A stretch of DNA of 64,000 nucleotides from Chryseobacterium sp. ISL-80. GTDB lineage: Bacteria; Bacillota; Bacilli; Bacillales; Cytobacillaceae. Of the stretch, positions 34,534-43,622 are shown in pieces. The position numbers and the translations under genes are program-made. Location of the stretch: positions 1-64,000 of the forward strand of contig JAGGQZ010000003.1 of the NCBI GenBank assembly GCA_018613055.1, written 5' to 3'. The notes beneath the pieces are model-generated. The model searched no databases. It had not been told where the DNA came from and saw nothing but the letters and a program-made list of their open reading frames with translations. The number at the start of each line of letters is the position of its first letter. Positions within the stretch are counted from its first letter, which is position 1.

Positions 34534-36033
34534 GTGGCACACACCGAAAAACCAACAGCTTTAATCATGATCTTCGGGGCTACAGGAGACCTGGCAAACC
34601 GCAAACTGTTTCCTTCCCTTTACAATTTGTATGCAAAAGGGAAATTGGACAAGTTCGCGGTCGTTGGAGTTGCCCGTCGTTCACTGACAAATGAGGAATT
34701 CCAGCTTAGGGTAAAAGAGTCTGTAACTGAACATGGCGAGGCAGAAGCGAATATTGATGAGTTCGTCTCCAAGTTTTATTATCACTCCCATGATGTTACG
34801 GATTCAAGCTCCTATATCGCTCTTGGCAAGCTGGCGGAGGATCTCGACGGACATTACGGACTTGATGGCAATAGAATTTTCTACCTGGCAATGGCACCTG
34901 AATTCTTCGGAACGATTGCTGAGCATTTAAAGAAAGATAACCTGACGAATGTTTCAGGTTTCAAAAGGCTTGTCATCGAGAAGCCATTCGGACATGACCT
35001 TGAATCGGCAAAGGTGCTGAACAAGCAAATCCGGACTGCTTTTTCCGAGGATGAGATCTACAGGATCGACCACTACCTCGGAAAGGAAATGGTTCAAAAT
35101 ATCGAGGTCATTCGTTTTGCGAACGCGATGTTCGAGCCACTCTGGAATAACCGCTACATTTCCAACATCCAGGTCACATCCAGCGAGACGCTTGGCGTGG
35201 AAGAACGCGGCCGCTATTACGAAAAAAGCGGTGCACTCCGGGACATGGTCCAGAATCATATGCTTCAGATGGTCTCATTGCTGGCGATGGAACCGCCTAT
35301 CAAGCTGACAACGGATGAAATTCGTTCAGAAAAAGTAAGAGTATTCCGTGCACTCCGTCCAATCACGGGAGAGGCAGTGAACGACTATTTTGTCCGTGGC
35401 CAATATGGTAAAGGATCGATGAATGAAAAAGTTGTTCCTGCTTACCGTCAGGAGGAAATGGTTGACCCTGATTCCAATACGGAAACGTTCGTAGCAGGCA
35501 AGCTGATGATCGATAACTTCCGCTGGGCTGGAGTACCTTTCTATATCCGGACAGGTAAAAGAATGAAGGCGAAATCAACAAAAATCGTGATCCAATTCAA
35601 AGATATCCCTATGGATTTGTATTATAAGCCAGAAAAAACGGTCAATCCAAATCTGCTTGTGATCCATATCCAGCCTGAAGAAGGAATCACGCTCCATTTG
35701 AACGCCAAGAAATCCGGCCAGGGAACAGATGCTACACCTGTGAAACTGAATTACGCCAATAAAGGGATCGATGGCCTGAATACACCGGAAGCATATGAGA
35801 AGCTTCTGTATGATTCATTGCGCGGTGATGCAACAAACTTCACACATTGGGATGAAGTCGCTTTATCCTGGAGTTTCGTCGATAATATCTCTGAAGTATG
35901 GGAAAACACAAAAGAACCGTCCTTCCCGAACTATGAATCTGGCTCAATGGGTCCTGATGCAGCAGACAAGCTGCTCGAAAAAGATGGATTCTTCTGGTGG
36001 CCAATCACCGAAATCGATGTAGAAAATTGCTAA
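34534..36033 (+). CDS. zwf: Glucose-6-phosphate 1-dehydrogenase
   Basis: First step of the oxidative pentose phosphate pathway, making 6-phosphogluconolactone and NADPH. The 499-aa protein has the NADP motif MIFGATGDLANRKLFPSLY, VIEKPFGHD and the active-site RIDHYLGKEMVQN (catalytic His in DHY). The GTG start at 34534 follows GAGAGG. gndA lies 2 kb downstream on the opposite strand; a terminator closes the gene at 36037. Confidence 0.97.
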   Translation: MAHTEKPTALIMIFGATGDLANRKLFPSLYNLYAKGKLDKFAVVGVARRSLTNEEFQLRVKESVTEHGEAEANIDEFVSKFYYHSHDVTDSSSYIALGKLAEDLDGHYGLDGNRIFYLAMAPEFFGTIAEHLKKDNLTNVSGFKRLVIEKPFGHDLESAKVLNKQIRTAFSEDEIYRIDHYLGKEMVQNIEVIRFANAMFEPLWNNRYISNIQVTSSETLGVEERGRYYEKSGALRDMVQNHMLQMVSLLAMEPPIKLTTDEIRSEKVRVFRALRPITGEAVNDYFVRGQYGKGSMNEKVVPAYRQEEMVDPDSNTETFVAGKLMIDNFRWAGVPFYIRTGKRMKAKSTKIVIQFKDIPMDLYYKPEKTVNPNLLVIHIQPEEGITLHLNAKKSGQGTDATPVKLNYANKGIDGLNTPEAYEKLLYDSLRGDATNFTHWDEVALSWSFVDNISEVWENTKEPSFPNYESGSMGPDAADKLLEKDGFFWWPITEIDVENC

Positions 36034-36036
36034 TGC

Positions 36037-36068
36037 AAAAGGCCCGCCTGGTATATGGCGGGCCTTTT
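36037..36068 (+). terminator. zwf terminator
   Basis: AAAAGGCCCGCC / GGCGGGCCTTTT, a 12-bp stem ending in U-run. Confidence 0.95.
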
Positions 36069-36070
36069 GT

Positions 36071-36277
36071 TTAACCTCCAAAAAAGAAATCAAGGATATT
36101 CGAGCCAGCAGATGCTTCTTTGTTATAGAACTCCGAATATCCGCATCTCCTGCAATACACAACCGTAAACTGGTTATTCTGGATATCAAACATCTTGGAT
36201 AATCCCGTTCCAGTCATCGCAACATCCTTCTGGGCTGCGTCCGTGCTGCCACATTTAATGCACCCTTTTTCATTCAT
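36071..36277 (-). CDS. Small zinc-ribbon protein
   Basis: A 68-aa protein with two Cys pairs, CIKCGS near the N-terminus and CRRCGYSE in the middle, spaced like a zinc ribbon; the tail NILDFFFGG is glycine- and aromatic-rich. Function unknown; possibly a nucleic-acid- or protein-binding adaptor. ATG 36277. It is convergent with zwf, whose terminator abuts its stop. Confidence 0.7.
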   Translation of the reverse strand: MNEKGCIKCGSTDAAQKDVAMTGTGLSKMFDIQNNQFTVVYCRRCGYSEFYNKEASAGSNILDFFFGG

Positions 36278-36409
36278 TGTCTTCCAACTCCCTTTTTGAA
36301 CTATACTTCTTTTACGAATCTGCCAAAGATTGGTTTCACCTTTTCACATAAAAAAATCCTGAAAAGGAAAACTTATATTTGTCATATTAACTAAACAGAG
36401 GTGGAATGT

Positions 36410-37144
36410 ATGGGGTGGTTTGGACACAGCAACAAGACATTCAGCTTTGCCATGTTTTCTGAGAGCCATCTTGCCATTTTAGCAATCTTCATATTTGTAA
36501 ATACAGCGATTTTTTTAAACAGGAGGATTTTAAGTGATGAAAAGTGGCGGAAAGCTGAGCTGCTGACAGCATTCTCATTAATATTGATCGAGCTCTTCAA
36601 TCATTACTGGATGTATAAACATGCTGTCTGGAAGCTAGGACGCTCCATGCCCCTGGAACTATGTAATATAGGACTCTTCCTCGCTATTGGTTTACTGTTG
36701 ACGAGAAAGAAACTCTTTTTTGAGCTATTGTTTTTCATTGCCTTATTAGGTGCGACCCAGGCGATCATCACACCTGCTTTAACCTATGGCTTCCCTCATT
36801 TCCGCTTTTTTCACTTTTTCTATGCCCATATGATGATTGTATGGGTAACCCTTTATTTCACTCTGGCAAAGGGTTTTCACCCTACATTCGGTTCAGTTTT
36901 AAAGGTTATTCTCTTCATCAATCTGCTTCTGCCCGCGATCCTGTTCATTAACAAAACCGCTGACGGGAACTATTGGTTTTTGCGGCATAAACCTGATAGC
37001 CCTAGTTTCATGGATTTACTCGGTCCCTATCCATGGTATATTTTTTCCCTGGAAAGTTTGCTGGTCTTTTTAAGTCTCATGACTTGGCTCTGCTTGCGGT
37101 TATGGCTAAAAGGAGAGAAAAGGAATTCTTATTCTGAGACTTAA
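36410..37144 (+). CDS. TIGR02206-family (YwaF-like) membrane protein
   Basis: A 244-aa protein with six or seven membrane segments, from FAMFSESHLAILAIFIFVNTA to the C-terminal LLVFLSLMTWLCL. Conserved polar signatures include MPLELCNIG and HFFYAHMMIVW, typical of the YwaF/TMEM164-like family of unknown function. I prefer ATG 36410, which follows AGAGGTGG at good spacing, over GTG 36401. Convergent with the esterase gene. Confidence 0.75.
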   Translation: MGWFGHSNKTFSFAMFSESHLAILAIFIFVNTAIFLNRRILSDEKWRKAELLTAFSLILIELFNHYWMYKHAVWKLGRSMPLELCNIGLFLAIGLLLTRKKLFFELLFFIALLGATQAIITPALTYGFPHFRFFHFFYAHMMIVWVTLYFTLAKGFHPTFGSVLKVILFINLLLPAILFINKTADGNYWFLRHKPDSPSFMDLLGPYPWYIFSLESLLVFLSLMTWLCLRLWLKGEKRNSYSET

Positions 37145-37160
37145 ACATTCCTAGCATACA

Positions 37161-37188
37161 AAAAAAGAAGGCAATCTCATGCCTTCTA
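37161..37188 (-). terminator. Terminator of the esterase gene
   Basis: Minus strand AGAAGGCA / TGCCTTCT followed by TTTTTT; overlaps the gene's stop. Confidence 0.8.
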
Positions 37189-37929
37189 AAGGTTCCTTTT
37201 GATAAACTGCAGTGTGTTTTCAATAATAATCTGCTGATCATTGTCTAGAGTTGCAACATGGTAGCTTTCTTTTAAGGGATGAATTTCTTTTGTTTCAGAG
37301 CTGATATTTTCATAAATGGTTTTTGAATTATCCGGCGGCACCACATGGTCTTCGTCCGAAACAAAGATCAGCGCTGGGCAAGATATTTTCGGCAGGTCCT
37401 CTTTCACTTCTTTCATGAAGGTTAAAATTTCTTTTACAGATTGGACCGGCGTTTTTTCATAAGCTAATTCCGTTACTCCCGGTTTTTTTATATCGGATCC
37501 AATTGCATCCAAAAACCTGGTTCCTTCTAATTGGCGGACAGGCTCCATTGCCGGGATATCAACAGCGGCATTGATCAGGACAATCCCCCGGATTTCCGGA
37601 TACTTTTCAGCCATGTATAAAGTCAGCGTACCGCCCATTGACAGGCCTGTCACAAAAATCGTATCACATCTTTCTTTTAACCACTGAAATCCCTCTTCAA
37701 CAGAAGCAATCCAATCATGATAAGAGCTTTGTTCCATGTCTTCATAATGGGTACCATGACCCTTCAAGCGGGGACCACAAACTGTATATCCTGCTTCAGC
37801 ATACGCCTCCCCAAGAGGCCTCATACTCTGCGTAGAGCCGGTAAACCCATGCGATACAAGAATGCCAACCCTATTTCCTTCAAAATAGAAAGGTTCAGCT
37901 CCCTCAAGAACTGGGTAACGATCTGTCAT
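37186..37929 (-). CDS. Carboxylesterase, Est30/YvaK-like alpha/beta hydrolase
   Basis: A 247-aa esterase of the thermophilic Est30 type: HGFTGSTQSMRPLGEAYAEAGYTV (oxyanion region), nucleophile elbow FVTGLSMGGTLTLYMAEKYP, DHVVPP (Asp) and LKESYHVATLDND (His). The annotated start is ATG 37929, preceded by GGAGGG; the upstream GTG-type codons lack this. Acts on short-chain esters by family inference. Monocistronic. Confidence 0.88.
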   Translation of the reverse strand: MTDRYPVLEGAEPFYFEGNRVGILVSHGFTGSTQSMRPLGEAYAEAGYTVCGPRLKGHGTHYEDMEQSSYHDWIASVEEGFQWLKERCDTIFVTGLSMGGTLTLYMAEKYPEIRGIVLINAAVDIPAMEPVRQLEGTRFLDAIGSDIKKPGVTELAYEKTPVQSVKEILTFMKEVKEDLPKISCPALIFVSDEDHVVPPDNSKTIYENISSETKEIHPLKESYHVATLDNDQQIIIENTLQFIKRNL

Positions 37930-38023
37930 ACCATTCCCTCCAATCAAATGATCTACTTAAAAAGATTTCGACTCAACTTGTGGCAAACCCTTCCTTTCGT
38001 ACGAAAAATACCTTTATTTTCAA

Positions 38024-38054
38024 TAAAAAACAGCGGATTCAAAATCCGCTGTTA
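38024..38054 (-). terminator. gndA terminator
   Basis: AACAGCGGATT-TTG-AATCCGCTGTT followed by TTTTTATT on the minus strand. Confidence 0.95.
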
Positions 38055-38061
38055 CTTTGTC

Positions 38062-39471
38062 TTATTCCATCCACTCGGTGTGGAAGATTCCTTCTTTGTC
38101 AATGCGCTGATAGGTGTGGGCGCCGAAATAATCGCGCTGTGCCTGAATCAGGTTGGCTGGCAGTGTTTCTGTCCGGTAGCTGTCGAAGTAGGAAAGAGCA
38201 GCTGAGAAGCTTGGGACAGGAATTCCGTTAAGGACAGCAGCTGAGATGATTTCCCGCAATGACTGCTGATAGCTGTCTGTGATTTCCTTGAAATAAGGAT
38301 CAAGCAGCAAATTCTTCAATTCAGGGTCGCGGTCATACGCTTCCTTGATCTTCTGGAGGAACTGGGCCCTGATAATGCAGCCTCCGCGGAAAATCATCGC
38401 GATCTCCCCGTAGTTCAGGTTCCAGTCATATTCTTCTGATGCCGCTCTCATCTGAGCGAAGCCCTGTGCATAAGAACAAATTTTGCTCAAATACAGCGCC
38501 TTTCGAATCGATTCAATGAATCCCTTTTTGTCGCCATCAAATGGTTTCGCTTCTGGTCCGGAAAGTACCTTGCTTGCCTCAACTCGCTCCTGCTTCATTG
38601 CCGATATGAAACGTGCGAAAACGGATTCCGTAATGATAGGCAGCGGAACTCCAAGGTCCAGCGCACTCTGGCTTGTCCATTTTCCAGTTCCTTTTTGTCC
38701 AGCGGTATCAAGGATCACGTCGACAAGCGGTTTGCCTGTTTCATCGTCCTTCTTTGTGAAAATATCCGCTGTGATTTCGATCAAATAGCTGTCAAGCTCA
38801 CCCTTGTTCCATTCTGCAAACACTTCATGCAGCTCTTCAGCACTCAAGCCAAGGACATGCTTCAGCATGAAGTAAGATTCAGCGATCAGCTGCATGTCGC
38901 CATACTCGATGCCATTGTGGACCATTTTTACATAATGGCCCGCTCCATCTGGACCAATATATGTGGTGCACGCGTCCCCATTGACTTTAGCGGCAATATC
39001 CTGGAAGATCGGCGCAACCAGGTCATATGCCTCCTTTTGTCCGCCTGGCATGATGGAAGGTCCGTGCAATGCGCCTTCCTCCCCGCCGGATACACCAGTG
39101 CCGATGAAGTGTAATCCAAGCTCACTCAGTTCCTTGTTCCGACGCTGTGTATCGGCAAAATATGTATTTCCGCCGTCGATGATGATATCGCCCTTTTCTA
39201 GATGTGGCTTCAATTGCTCGATTGTCGCATCGGTCGCAGCCCCGGCCTTTACCATCAGCAAGATTTTCCGTGGTTTTTCAAGCGATTGGACAAATTCTTC
39301 GATTGAAAACGTTCCATGGATGTTCTTGCCTTCCGTTTCGGCGAGCATTTCATCCGTCTTTTCTCTAGAACGATTATAGACAGAAACAGAATAGCCACGG
39401 CTTTCAATATTCATCGCAAGGTTTTTACCCATAACAGCGAGGCCAATGACTCCGATTTGCTGTTTTGACAT
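38062..39471 (-). CDS. gndA: 6-phosphogluconate dehydrogenase, decarboxylating
   Basis: Converts 6-phosphogluconate to ribulose-5-phosphate, NADPH and CO2. The 469-aa protein has the cofactor motif [25 protein letters not shown] with NR following (NADP type), [21 protein letters not shown] (substrate), and the active-site [13 protein letters not shown] with the catalytic Lys. Length is family-typical. It acts after zwf; no lactonase gene is in the window. Confidence 0.96.
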   Translation of the reverse strand: MSKQQIGVIGLAVMGKNLAMNIESRGYSVSVYNRSREKTDEMLAETEGKNIHGTFSIEEFVQSLEKPRKILLMVKAGAATDATIEQLKPHLEKGDIIIDGGNTYFADTQRRNKELSELGLHFIGTGVSGGEEGALHGPSIMPGGQKEAYDLVAPIFQDIAAKVNGDACTTYIGPDGAGHYVKMVHNGIEYGDMQLIAESYFMLKHVLGLSAEELHEVFAEWNKGELDSYLIEITADIFTKKDDETGKPLVDVILDTAGQKGTGKWTSQSALDLGVPLPIITESVFARFISAMKQERVEASKVLSGPEAKPFDGDKKGFIESIRKALYLSKICSYAQGFAQMRAASEEYDWNLNYGEIAMIFRGGCIIRAQFLQKIKEAYDRDPELKNLLLDPYFKEITDSYQQSLREIISAAVLNGIPVPSFSAALSYFDSYRTETLPANLIQAQRDYFGAHTYQRIDKEGIFHTEWME

Positions 39472-39605
39472 AATTCCAACTTCCTTCCTTTTTCATAACT
39501 GGTTTTTAAAAACTTACAAACTAATGTAACAATGAATCCAGGTGGGTGCAAACAATAGGGTTCATCCCTCTTTATTTTGACTTAACCCCTGGAAGCTAAA
39601 CAACT

Positions 39606-40898
39606 TTAAGAGTCTTTTTTCTCGTTATTGCCATTTCTTTTGCGATCCTGAAGGAAATCCTTATTAAAGCTTGTACCTGCTCCGGGGTTTTCCCTTGAAG
39701 AATGCTTCTTCACCTGTAAACCAGCGCTTTCGATGATACCTTTGCCGTATTTTTCACGCAGCTGGCCCATCGTATTGATCAAAGGCTCTTTTTTTGCATC
39801 CTGTTCGTAGGAAAACAAGTCGAGCTGTTTGACAGCTTTATCTGCCTCTAACAGATCTGTTCCAGTGATTCCGAGCAAGCGGACAGGATCACCGTTCCAA
39901 TGTTTTAAAAATAAAGCTTTTGCCGCAGTAGCAATATCGTCTTTCTTGGAAACAGGATTCTGGAGCTTTTGGCTTCTTGTGATCGTTTTTCTGTCCTTGA
40001 ACCGGATCATGATGCTAATGGTGGTTGCGACAGCTTCCTTTCTCTTCATCCTGGCAGCTACCTGCTCTGATAAGCGATCAAGAACCTTCAGAAGTTCATG
40101 CTGATTCGAAAGATCTCTCGGCAGGGTTGTCGAATTGCCGATACTCTTGAAGTCATAGACCGATTCGGGATCCACCACTCTATTGTCCTGACCGTTGGCT
40201 CTTTCTTTCAGCTTCAGGCCATTAATCCCTAACAGGGCTTTCAATTGGATATCATTTGCTTTTGCCAGGTCGCCAATAGATTGAATGCCGATACTTTTTA
40301 GTTTATCCGCGGTTTTCGTTCCTACTCCATGCATCTCTCCAGCTGCGAGCGGCCATAGAACCCTGGGAATATCCCGCTTTCTTAAAATCGTGATCCCCAA
40401 TGGTTTTTTCATATCGGAGGCTGTTTTCGCCAGGAATTTATTAGGGGCAATTCCAATGCTGCAAGGCAAATCAAGCTGCTCGAGGATCCGTTTCTGAATG
40501 CTCTCAGCTATTTCCAATGGTGCCCCAAGTTCAGCACAATCCGTAATATCCATATACCCTTCATCAATGGAAACAGGTTCCACCAGCTCGGTATATTGGC
40601 GTAAGATATCGAACATGGCACCGGATGCAGCCCGGTACCTGTCAAAATTCGGTGTTTTTATGATTAACTCCGGGCAAAGCTTTTTTGCTTCCCACAACGG
40701 CATCGTTGTCTTGACACCGAACTTTCTTGCTTCATAGCTGCAAGTTACAATGATTCCACGCCGTTCCTCAGGGTTCCCTGCAATAGCAAGGGGTTTTCCC
40801 TTCAATTCAGAATCATAAGCCATTTCTACGGAAGCATAGAAACTGTTCATATCAACATGTAAAATGACTCTGCCCTTTTTTGGATACATCTCTTTCAT
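39606..40898 (-). CDS. dinB: DNA polymerase IV, DinB/YqjH (PolY1)
   Basis: Translesion polymerase of the DinB branch. The 430-aa protein has VILHVDMNSFYASVEMA (catalytic Asp), the YEARKFGVKTTMP region, SIDEGYMDI (catalytic DE), a helix-hairpin-helix (LLGINGLKLKERANG) and a C-terminal little finger followed by a charged tail. I use ATG 40898, which follows GGAAGTGG; a GTG at 40907 overlaps that site. Second Y-family enzyme in the window, beside yqjW. Confidence 0.94.
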   Translation of the reverse strand: MKEMYPKKGRVILHVDMNSFYASVEMAYDSELKGKPLAIAGNPEERRGIIVTCSYEARKFGVKTTMPLWEAKKLCPELIIKTPNFDRYRAASGAMFDILRQYTELVEPVSIDEGYMDITDCAELGAPLEIAESIQKRILEQLDLPCSIGIAPNKFLAKTASDMKKPLGITILRKRDIPRVLWPLAAGEMHGVGTKTADKLKSIGIQSIGDLAKANDIQLKALLGINGLKLKERANGQDNRVVDPESVYDFKSIGNSTTLPRDLSNQHELLKVLDRLSEQVAARMKRKEAVATTISIMIRFKDRKTITRSQKLQNPVSKKDDIATAAKALFLKHWNGDPVRLLGITGTDLLEADKAVKQLDLFSYEQDAKKEPLINTMGQLREKYGKGIIESAGLQVKKHSSRENPGAGTSFNKDFLQDRKRNGNNEKKDS

Positions 40899-40912
40899 GT
40901 CAGCCACTTCCC

Positions 40913-40924
40913 AAATATACGTTC
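40913..40924. promoter_or_regulatory. Weak LexA-box-like half site upstream of dinB
   Basis: Minus strand GAAC-GTAT-ATTT, one half (GAAC) perfect and 11 of 12 consensus core positions if GTTY is relaxed at G, 15 bp from the start codon. May be fortuitous. Confidence 0.25.
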
Positions 40925-41078
40925 CCTTCTAGTTTATCAAAAATAACCGACTTATACGTAATCGAAGTTTGGAAGATAAATTTGAATTTTATGTGAAGAA
41001 AACATGGAAAAGGTTAAAGGTTCCGCTCAGAAACCCGATAAAATCAATAAATAGATATACATAGACGGGGGAATTTTT

Positions 41079-42791
41079 ATGCAGCATTGGTCCATTGGCA
41101 GAAAGTATGCAAGCGTTTTCGCATTTATTATGGTCATTTTCCTGGGCAGTTTTATTTATTTGTCCATTGTTTTGGGCAACCTTCAAGATGCGATCGACCT
41201 GGCAGAGGAGAAGAGTGACTACGCGATCATGATCAGTGAGATGGGAGCTACTTTTCGCCAGAAATACATCATTATCACTGACTACATAACCGAACCAAAA
41301 CCTGAGCTTCTTACACTATATAAAAAAGAAGCGGAACAGTTTGATGCTTCGGCTGAAAAACTGAAAGCAAATGTGAAAACAGAAGAAGCTCAAACCCTAT
41401 TCGAGGCAATCGTCAAAACAGATAAGTATATGGACGACATCTGGGCTGATGAGATATTAAAGACAGTGGATGAATTCAAGCAAAATGGAGAACAGGTTGA
41501 TATTTTCACCCAAATCAGTCTTGCGAACAAAGCAGAAACCATCAGGGATATGAATATCGAGAAATTAAACCAGTTACAGACGGTGATCCTGGATGACAGG
41601 AGCAAAATCATGAATGAAAACCATTCTTCAATTGCTTCCATGATCCGTAACACTTTCATTCTGATCATCACCGCCTTTATCATCTCTTCTGTGGCAATGT
41701 ACTTTGTCTCCCGCAGCATCAGCAAAAATCTTAAGGATGTGGTTGCTTACTGCAAGAAACTCGCAGCCGGTGAACTGAATGTAAAAGCGTTGCAGGCAAA
41801 AAGCAAGGACGAAGTCGGTCAAATCATCCAGGCAATGAATCAATTATCCGGAAACCTTAAAGCTTCTATTTCCAGCATTCTTGCGTCATCTGACCAGGTT
41901 ACTGAAATGTCACGGAATCTAAAGGAAAATGCAGAAGCTACCACAGAAGCAAATAATGAGATCACGACATCAATCATGCAAGTTGCCTCTGCCTCAGATG
42001 AACAGGTGAAGATTTCAGAACGCACCAATGAAGCAGTCGAAAATGTGTCTTCTCAATTAATTAAAGTTACTGGTTCCATGCATGAAACCCTGCAAACCAC
42101 TACAAACACGAAGCAAAAGATTGAGCAGGGAAAACTATATGCCATCAATGTGACAGAACAGATGGATGAAATCAATGGTAAGGTTACAGAACTGGCGAAT
42201 GTGATTCATTCCCTGAAAAACAATTCTCAGGAAATCCATCGAATCATTGAAATCATCACTGATATTTCTAACCAGACAAATTTATTGGCATTGAATGCAG
42301 CGATTGAAGCAGCAAGAGCCGGAGAGCATGGGAAAGGCTTTGGTGTCGTGGCTCAGGAAGTGCGTAAACTTGCCGAACAGTCAGCCGGAGCGGCAGACAG
42401 CATCCGCGCAATCCTTGAACAAACTGGAAAAGAAACAAACCAGGCAGTCAATGTGATGGATGAAAGCCAGGTGACTGTACAAAAAGGCAATGAACTTGTC
42501 GGGAAAGTGGCAGACATCTTCACTGAAATAGCTCAATCGATCGAGGAAGTCGGCTTGAAGGGAGACACTGTCAGCAGCGCTGTCATGAGTGCGAATGAAA
42601 AGATCGAATTCATGGCCCAGTCAGCAAACGACGTCATTACCGCATCTTCAAATTCCGCACAGTTCCTCGAGCAGGTAGCAGCTACCACAGAGGAACAAAA
42701 CGCAACCATGCAAGAGCTGTTGGAATCATCGAGCAAATTGTCCAGCATGGCCGAGGACCTGAGAAAGTCATTCTCCAGCTTTAAACTATAA
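41079..42791 (+). CDS. Methyl-accepting chemotaxis protein
   Basis: A 570-aa transmembrane chemoreceptor: first membrane helix about 12-33, an extracytoplasmic four-helix-type sensor of about 150 residues, second membrane helix about 193-215, HAMP linker (216-270) and a long coiled signalling domain. Its hairpin tip contains [31 protein letters not shown]. The GGGGGAA site lies just before ATG 41079. Ligand unknown. The next gene encodes CheW, convergent across a shared terminator. Confidence 0.92.
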   Translation: MQHWSIGRKYASVFAFIMVIFLGSFIYLSIVLGNLQDAIDLAEEKSDYAIMISEMGATFRQKYIIITDYITEPKPELLTLYKKEAEQFDASAEKLKANVKTEEAQTLFEAIVKTDKYMDDIWADEILKTVDEFKQNGEQVDIFTQISLANKAETIRDMNIEKLNQLQTVILDDRSKIMNENHSSIASMIRNTFILIITAFIISSVAMYFVSRSISKNLKDVVAYCKKLAAGELNVKALQAKSKDEVGQIIQAMNQLSGNLKASISSILASSDQVTEMSRNLKENAEATTEANNEITTSIMQVASASDEQVKISERTNEAVENVSSQLIKVTGSMHETLQTTTNTKQKIEQGKLYAINVTEQMDEINGKVTELANVIHSLKNNSQEIHRIIEIITDISNQTNLLALNAAIEAARAGEHGKGFGVVAQEVRKLAEQSAGAADSIRAILEQTGKETNQAVNVMDESQVTVQKGNELVGKVADIFTEIAQSIEEVGLKGDTVSSAVMSANEKIEFMAQSANDVITASSNSAQFLEQVAATTEEQNATMQELLESSSKLSSMAEDLRKSFSSFKL

Positions 42792-42795
42792 ACGA

Positions 42796-42829
42796 AAACA
42801 AGCTGACCCGCGGGGGCCAGCTTGTTTTC
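42796..42829. terminator. Bidirectional terminator between chemoreceptor and cheW
   Basis: AAACAAGCTG... / ...CAGCTTGTTT stem with GC-rich loop; A/T runs on both flanks. Confidence 0.85.
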
Positions 42830-42839
42830 ATATCACGCA

Positions 42840-43322
42840 CTAGCTATGTAATTCCTGTTTTTGAATCTTCATATAGTCCTTAATCTCTTTGATTCCCTCA
42901 AGTGACTGAATCAGGGTTTCCGGATCAATGACCATGATCATCCGTTTCTCAAAATTGGCGATGCCTGTGATGAATTTAGTATTGCGGTATGCGATCAGAC
43001 CTGGCTGTTTTAAGTTTTCCTGAGGTATCTCAAGGATTTCCTTCGCATCCCTGACCAGGACACCCAATGAGATATCCGTTGTCTCCAGTACGATCAGCCT
43101 CGTCTTGTCATCGGCTTTAATATCCCGATTATAGAGAACTTTTTCCAAATCGATGACCGGAATCAAATCTCCCCTTACCTTCGTGATCCCGGTAACATAA
43201 TCAGGCATATGCGGAATCGCAGTCATCCCTTCCATTTTTTCAATCGATATGACGAAAAGAATCGGAAAAGCGTATTCTTCGTTCCCTGCCTGGAACACAA
43301 CCGTCTTAGTACTTTCAGCCAT
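42840..43322 (-). CDS. cheW: CheW-domain chemotaxis coupling protein
   Basis: A 160-aa single CheW domain: VVFQAGNEEYAFPILFVISIEK, IPHMPDYVTGITKVRGDLIPVIDLEKVL and the C-terminal strand region. It couples receptors to the CheA kinase. It stands alone with its own promoter region, apart from the main motility operon, paired with the receptor gene downstream of it. No receiver domain is present, so it is CheW and not CheV. Confidence 0.88.
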   Translation of the reverse strand: MAESTKTVVFQAGNEEYAFPILFVISIEKMEGMTAIPHMPDYVTGITKVRGDLIPVIDLEKVLYNRDIKADDKTRLIVLETTDISLGVLVRDAKEILEIPQENLKQPGLIAYRNTKFITGIANFEKRMIMVIDPETLIQSLEGIKEIKDYMKIQKQELHS

Positions 43323-43472
43323 TGGAGTACACTTCCTTTATTTAAAGTTCTATCCTTATGTAATAATAGATTATTATGGTTGCGTGGTGAATGATTAGGT
43401 AGATCATTCCAAGTATTATATCGGATTCTTTCGTTTCATCTTTAGGGCTATTGACAAAAGAGGTCGACTAAT

Positions 43473-43565
43473 GGACATTTTGAGAGCCACTTCTCTCCGA
43501 AATGTCTATTAAAACACATTTCTTGGACATTTTGACGCTCGCCCCTCTTCAAAATGTCTATTAAG
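43473..43565. repeat. 52-bp-period intergenic hairpin array D (two units)
   Basis: GGACATTTTGA starts at 43473 and again at 43525, 52 bp apart; each unit folds on itself (GACATTT...AAATGTC; the second unit has 10-bp arms GACATTTTGA/TCAAAATGTC). Between the units is ATTAAAACACATTTCTT. The whole 300-bp gap between cheW and the peptidase gene holds this array and a terminator, and nothing else clear. Same period as arrays A-C with a different hairpin layout. Confidence 0.75.
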
Positions 43566-43581
43566 ATCTGTCTGTTCGTAT

Positions 43582-43617
43582 AACAAAGGGCTTCCCCCTG
43601 CAGGAAAGCCCTTTGTT
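43582..43617 (-). terminator. Peptidase gene terminator
   Basis: AACAAAGGGCTT / AAGCCCTTTGTT, 12-bp stem; the T-run is short. Confidence 0.8.
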
Positions 43618-43622
43618 CCTCA

